From Bacteroidales bacterium (lineage in GTDB: Bacteria; Bacteroidota; Bacteroidia; Bacteroidales; JAADJA01): a DNA stretch of 64,000 bases. Shown here one piece after another: positions 62,866-64,000 of the stretch. The translations under genes were made by a program, and so were the position numbers. The DNA is taken from positions 145,328 through 209,327 of the forward strand of contig JAGQVE010000002.1 in assembly GCA_020438105.1 (NCBI GenBank). The letters run 5' to 3'. Below the pieces are notes generated by a model that did no database searches, was not told the DNA's origin, and was given only the letters and a program-made list of their open reading frames with translations. Position 1 is the stretch's first letter, and each line of letters begins with the position of its first letter.

Positions 62866-63397
62866 AATGGAATAATGATGGAATTGAAAGAGTCGTAAAA
62901 ATGGATGATCGGAGGAATATCAATCGAGGGTTTAAAAAATTGAGAGTATGGCAGGATGCGGTTGAGCTTTATGTTTTAACTTGCGAAACATTTACCGAAA
63001 CTCCTTTTGAGTTAAAAAGAACAATTTCAAATTCCATTGATGCATGCCAAAGTATTTCAAGAAATATTGCTGAAGGATATTGCAGAAGAGGTATTAAAGA
63101 ATATTTGAATTTTTTAAATTATAGCCTGGCCTCCTGTGGTGAATTTCATTCATCATATTATAGTTTTAACCAGGCAAAACAAATTACTGATGAAGAATTT
63201 GAATTGATTGATAAATTGCACTATAAGGTCGAAAATCAACTCATTAAATTAATTGAATCTCTTCAAAACAAAAAAAGTCAGGATTACTGGAGTGATTCTT
63301 TCAATATTTAGTTTTATGATTAAAAATGTCGCCAAATGGAATATTGTAAATCGGAGATTTCATTTTCTAAAAATGTCAGTTTCCCCATTATTCCATT
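62866..63397. mobile_element. Inverted-repeat-bounded unit carrying a four-helix-bundle gene (candidate)
   Basis: A perfect 12-base inverted repeat, AATGGAATAATG at 62866-62877 and CATTATTCCATT at 63386-63397, flanks the small gene at 62901-63311; with mismatches the arms extend to about 23 bases. The unit splits an RND pump gene from its outer-membrane factor. There is no transposase inside, so mobilisation would have to be in trans. Target-site duplications are not obvious. Confidence 0.45.
62901..63311 (+). CDS. Four-helix-bundle protein (S23/23S rRNA intervening-sequence type)
   Basis: A 136-residue helical protein with the family hallmarks: KLRVWQDAVELYVLTCE near the start, then TISNSIDACQSISRNIAEGY and EYLNFLNYSLAS. 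Members of this family are often found inside rRNA intervening sequences or scattered as single genes in Bacteroidota, and they are related to Avd of diversity-generating retroelements; their biochemical role is unclear. It sits between two efflux genes and is enclosed by inverted repeats, so it looks like a passenger and not part of the pump. No rRNA or reverse transcriptase is nearby. Confidence 0.9.
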   Translation: MDDRRNINRGFKKLRVWQDAVELYVLTCETFTETPFELKRTISNSIDACQSISRNIAEGYCRRGIKEYLNFLNYSLASCGEFHSSYYSFNQAKQITDEEFELIDKLHYKVENQLIKLIESLQNKKSQDYWSDSFNI

Positions 63398-63423
63398 TAC
63401 TCAATGCATCAAACCAATGAACT

Positions 63424-64000
63424 ATGAAGAATAAAATAATATACCTCGCGTCAATCATACTTCTCGCTGCTTCCTGTAAAGTCGGCCCCAATTATGTTAA
63501 ACCTACAATCCAAACGCCCGGATCTTTTAGATTTGCAGAAGGAACAGCTGATTCAGCGCTAAATCTCAAGTGGTGGACCCTTTTCAATGATGATTACCTC
63601 ACTGCACTTGTTGATTCTGCCCTGGTGCATAATCAGGATGTGATGATAGCAGCCAGCAGAATTGAAGAAGCTCGTGCTGTGGTTGGGTTTAATAAGGCAG
63701 ATATGCTCCCGGTTATTGGTTATGATGGCGGAGCTTCACGCTACACAAGTAATTTCCCGGGGCAGGGTGTTCAGGGTCCTTATAATGATTTTTCAGGTGT
63801 AGCCACCCTGGCATGGGAGCTCGATTTTTGGGGGAAGTACCGGAGAGCCACCGAGGCCGCCAGAGCGGAGTTACTGGCAACACAATATAATCAAAGGGTT
63901 GTTCAGTTAAGCCTGATTTCGGAAGTTACCCGAACATACTTCTTATTACTGGATTATAATGCCCGATTAGAAATATCAGAAAAAACGCTTAAATCTAGAA
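63424..64000 (+). CDS. TolC/NodT-type outer-membrane efflux lipoprotein (partial)
   Basis: The first 192 residues are present; the gene runs off the right edge. The signal peptide ends at the lipobox LLAASC, followed by KVGPNYVKP, the opening of NodT-family factors. WWTLFNDDYLTALVDSAL, IAASRIEEARA and WELDFWGKYRRATEAAR mark the helical barrel region. It forms the outer-membrane exit duct for the AcrB-like pump encoded just upstream. The four-helix-bundle gene and its inverted repeats separate it from the pump. Confidence 0.93.
   Translation, partial: MKNKIIYLASIILLAASCKVGPNYVKPTIQTPGSFRFAEGTADSALNLKWWTLFNDDYLTALVDSALVHNQDVMIAASRIEEARAVVGFNKADMLPVIGYDGGASRYTSNFPGQGVQGPYNDFSGVATLAWELDFWGKYRRATEAARAELLATQYNQRVVQLSLISEVTRTYFLLLDYNARLEISEKTLKSR

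Noticed and set aside
62901..63311. Avd accessory protein of a diversity-generating retroelement
   Set aside because: The fold is related, but there is no reverse transcriptase or template/variable repeat nearby.
62866..63397. rRNA intervening sequence
   Set aside because: The encoded protein type occurs in such sequences, but no 23S rRNA flanks it; efflux genes do.

Overview
The window is a piece of a Bacteroidota chromosome, most likely a Bacteroidales/Marinilabiliales-like anaerobe or facultative anaerobe. Evidence: type IX secretion (T9SS) genes (PorP/SprF, a GldJ-type lipoprotein, two PorU sortases with C-terminal sorting domains), TAnnTTTG promoter -7 boxes with little Shine-Dalgarno signal, a Bacteroidota-style ExbB-ExbD-TonB set, and an [FeFe]-hydrogenase system. 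Both ends cut genes: folC on the left and a TolC-like outer-membrane factor on the right. I see no rRNA, tRNA, CRISPR array, phage or transposase gene.

Layout. 0-2.5 kb (minus): exbB-exbD-tonB-folC. 2.8-4.2 kb (plus): NhaD-type antiporter, ending at a UUCG-loop terminator shared with the convergent murF-anmK pair (4.3-6.6 kb, cell-wall synthesis and recycling). 6.7-18.5 kb: a T9SS locus, with porP-gldJ on the minus strand divergent from two tandem full-length PorU-type sortases and a translationally coupled protein of unknown function. 18.5-30.2 kb: housekeeping genes (prc protease, a degenerate PHP-domain membrane protein, rimP-nusA-infB with a terminator-like hairpin in its leader, pdxB-tkt).

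30.5-47 kb is the most interesting part. A GC-richer block encodes a bifurcating-type NAD(P)-linked [FeFe] hydrogenase (hydC-hydB-hydA), the three H-cluster maturases (hydE, hydF, hydG), and a protein in which a hydrogenase H-cluster domain is fused to a histidine kinase, a likely H2 sensor. Interleaved are three stand-alone receivers and a receiver-kinase hybrid. Just upstream lies a separate Cache-PAS kinase/NarL-type regulator pair. The pieces look like an H2-sensing phosphorelay built into the operon it may control. Intrinsic terminators, a pair of near-identical inverted repeats upstream of the operon, and 34-bp tandem repeats at its upstream edge divide the block.

47-58 kb: a surface-glycan cluster (polytopic membrane protein, GT2, acyltransferase-SGNH fusion, CE4-like deacetylase, FAD oxidoreductase, extended nucleotide-sugar dehydrogenase, AsnB). 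58.5-64 kb: an RND efflux operon (adaptor, AcrB-like pump, TolC-like factor) interrupted by a four-helix-bundle (S23-like) gene flanked by inverted repeats that resemble a small mobile unit. A gene-less hairpin with similar ends lies at 38.3 kb inside the hydrogenase block.
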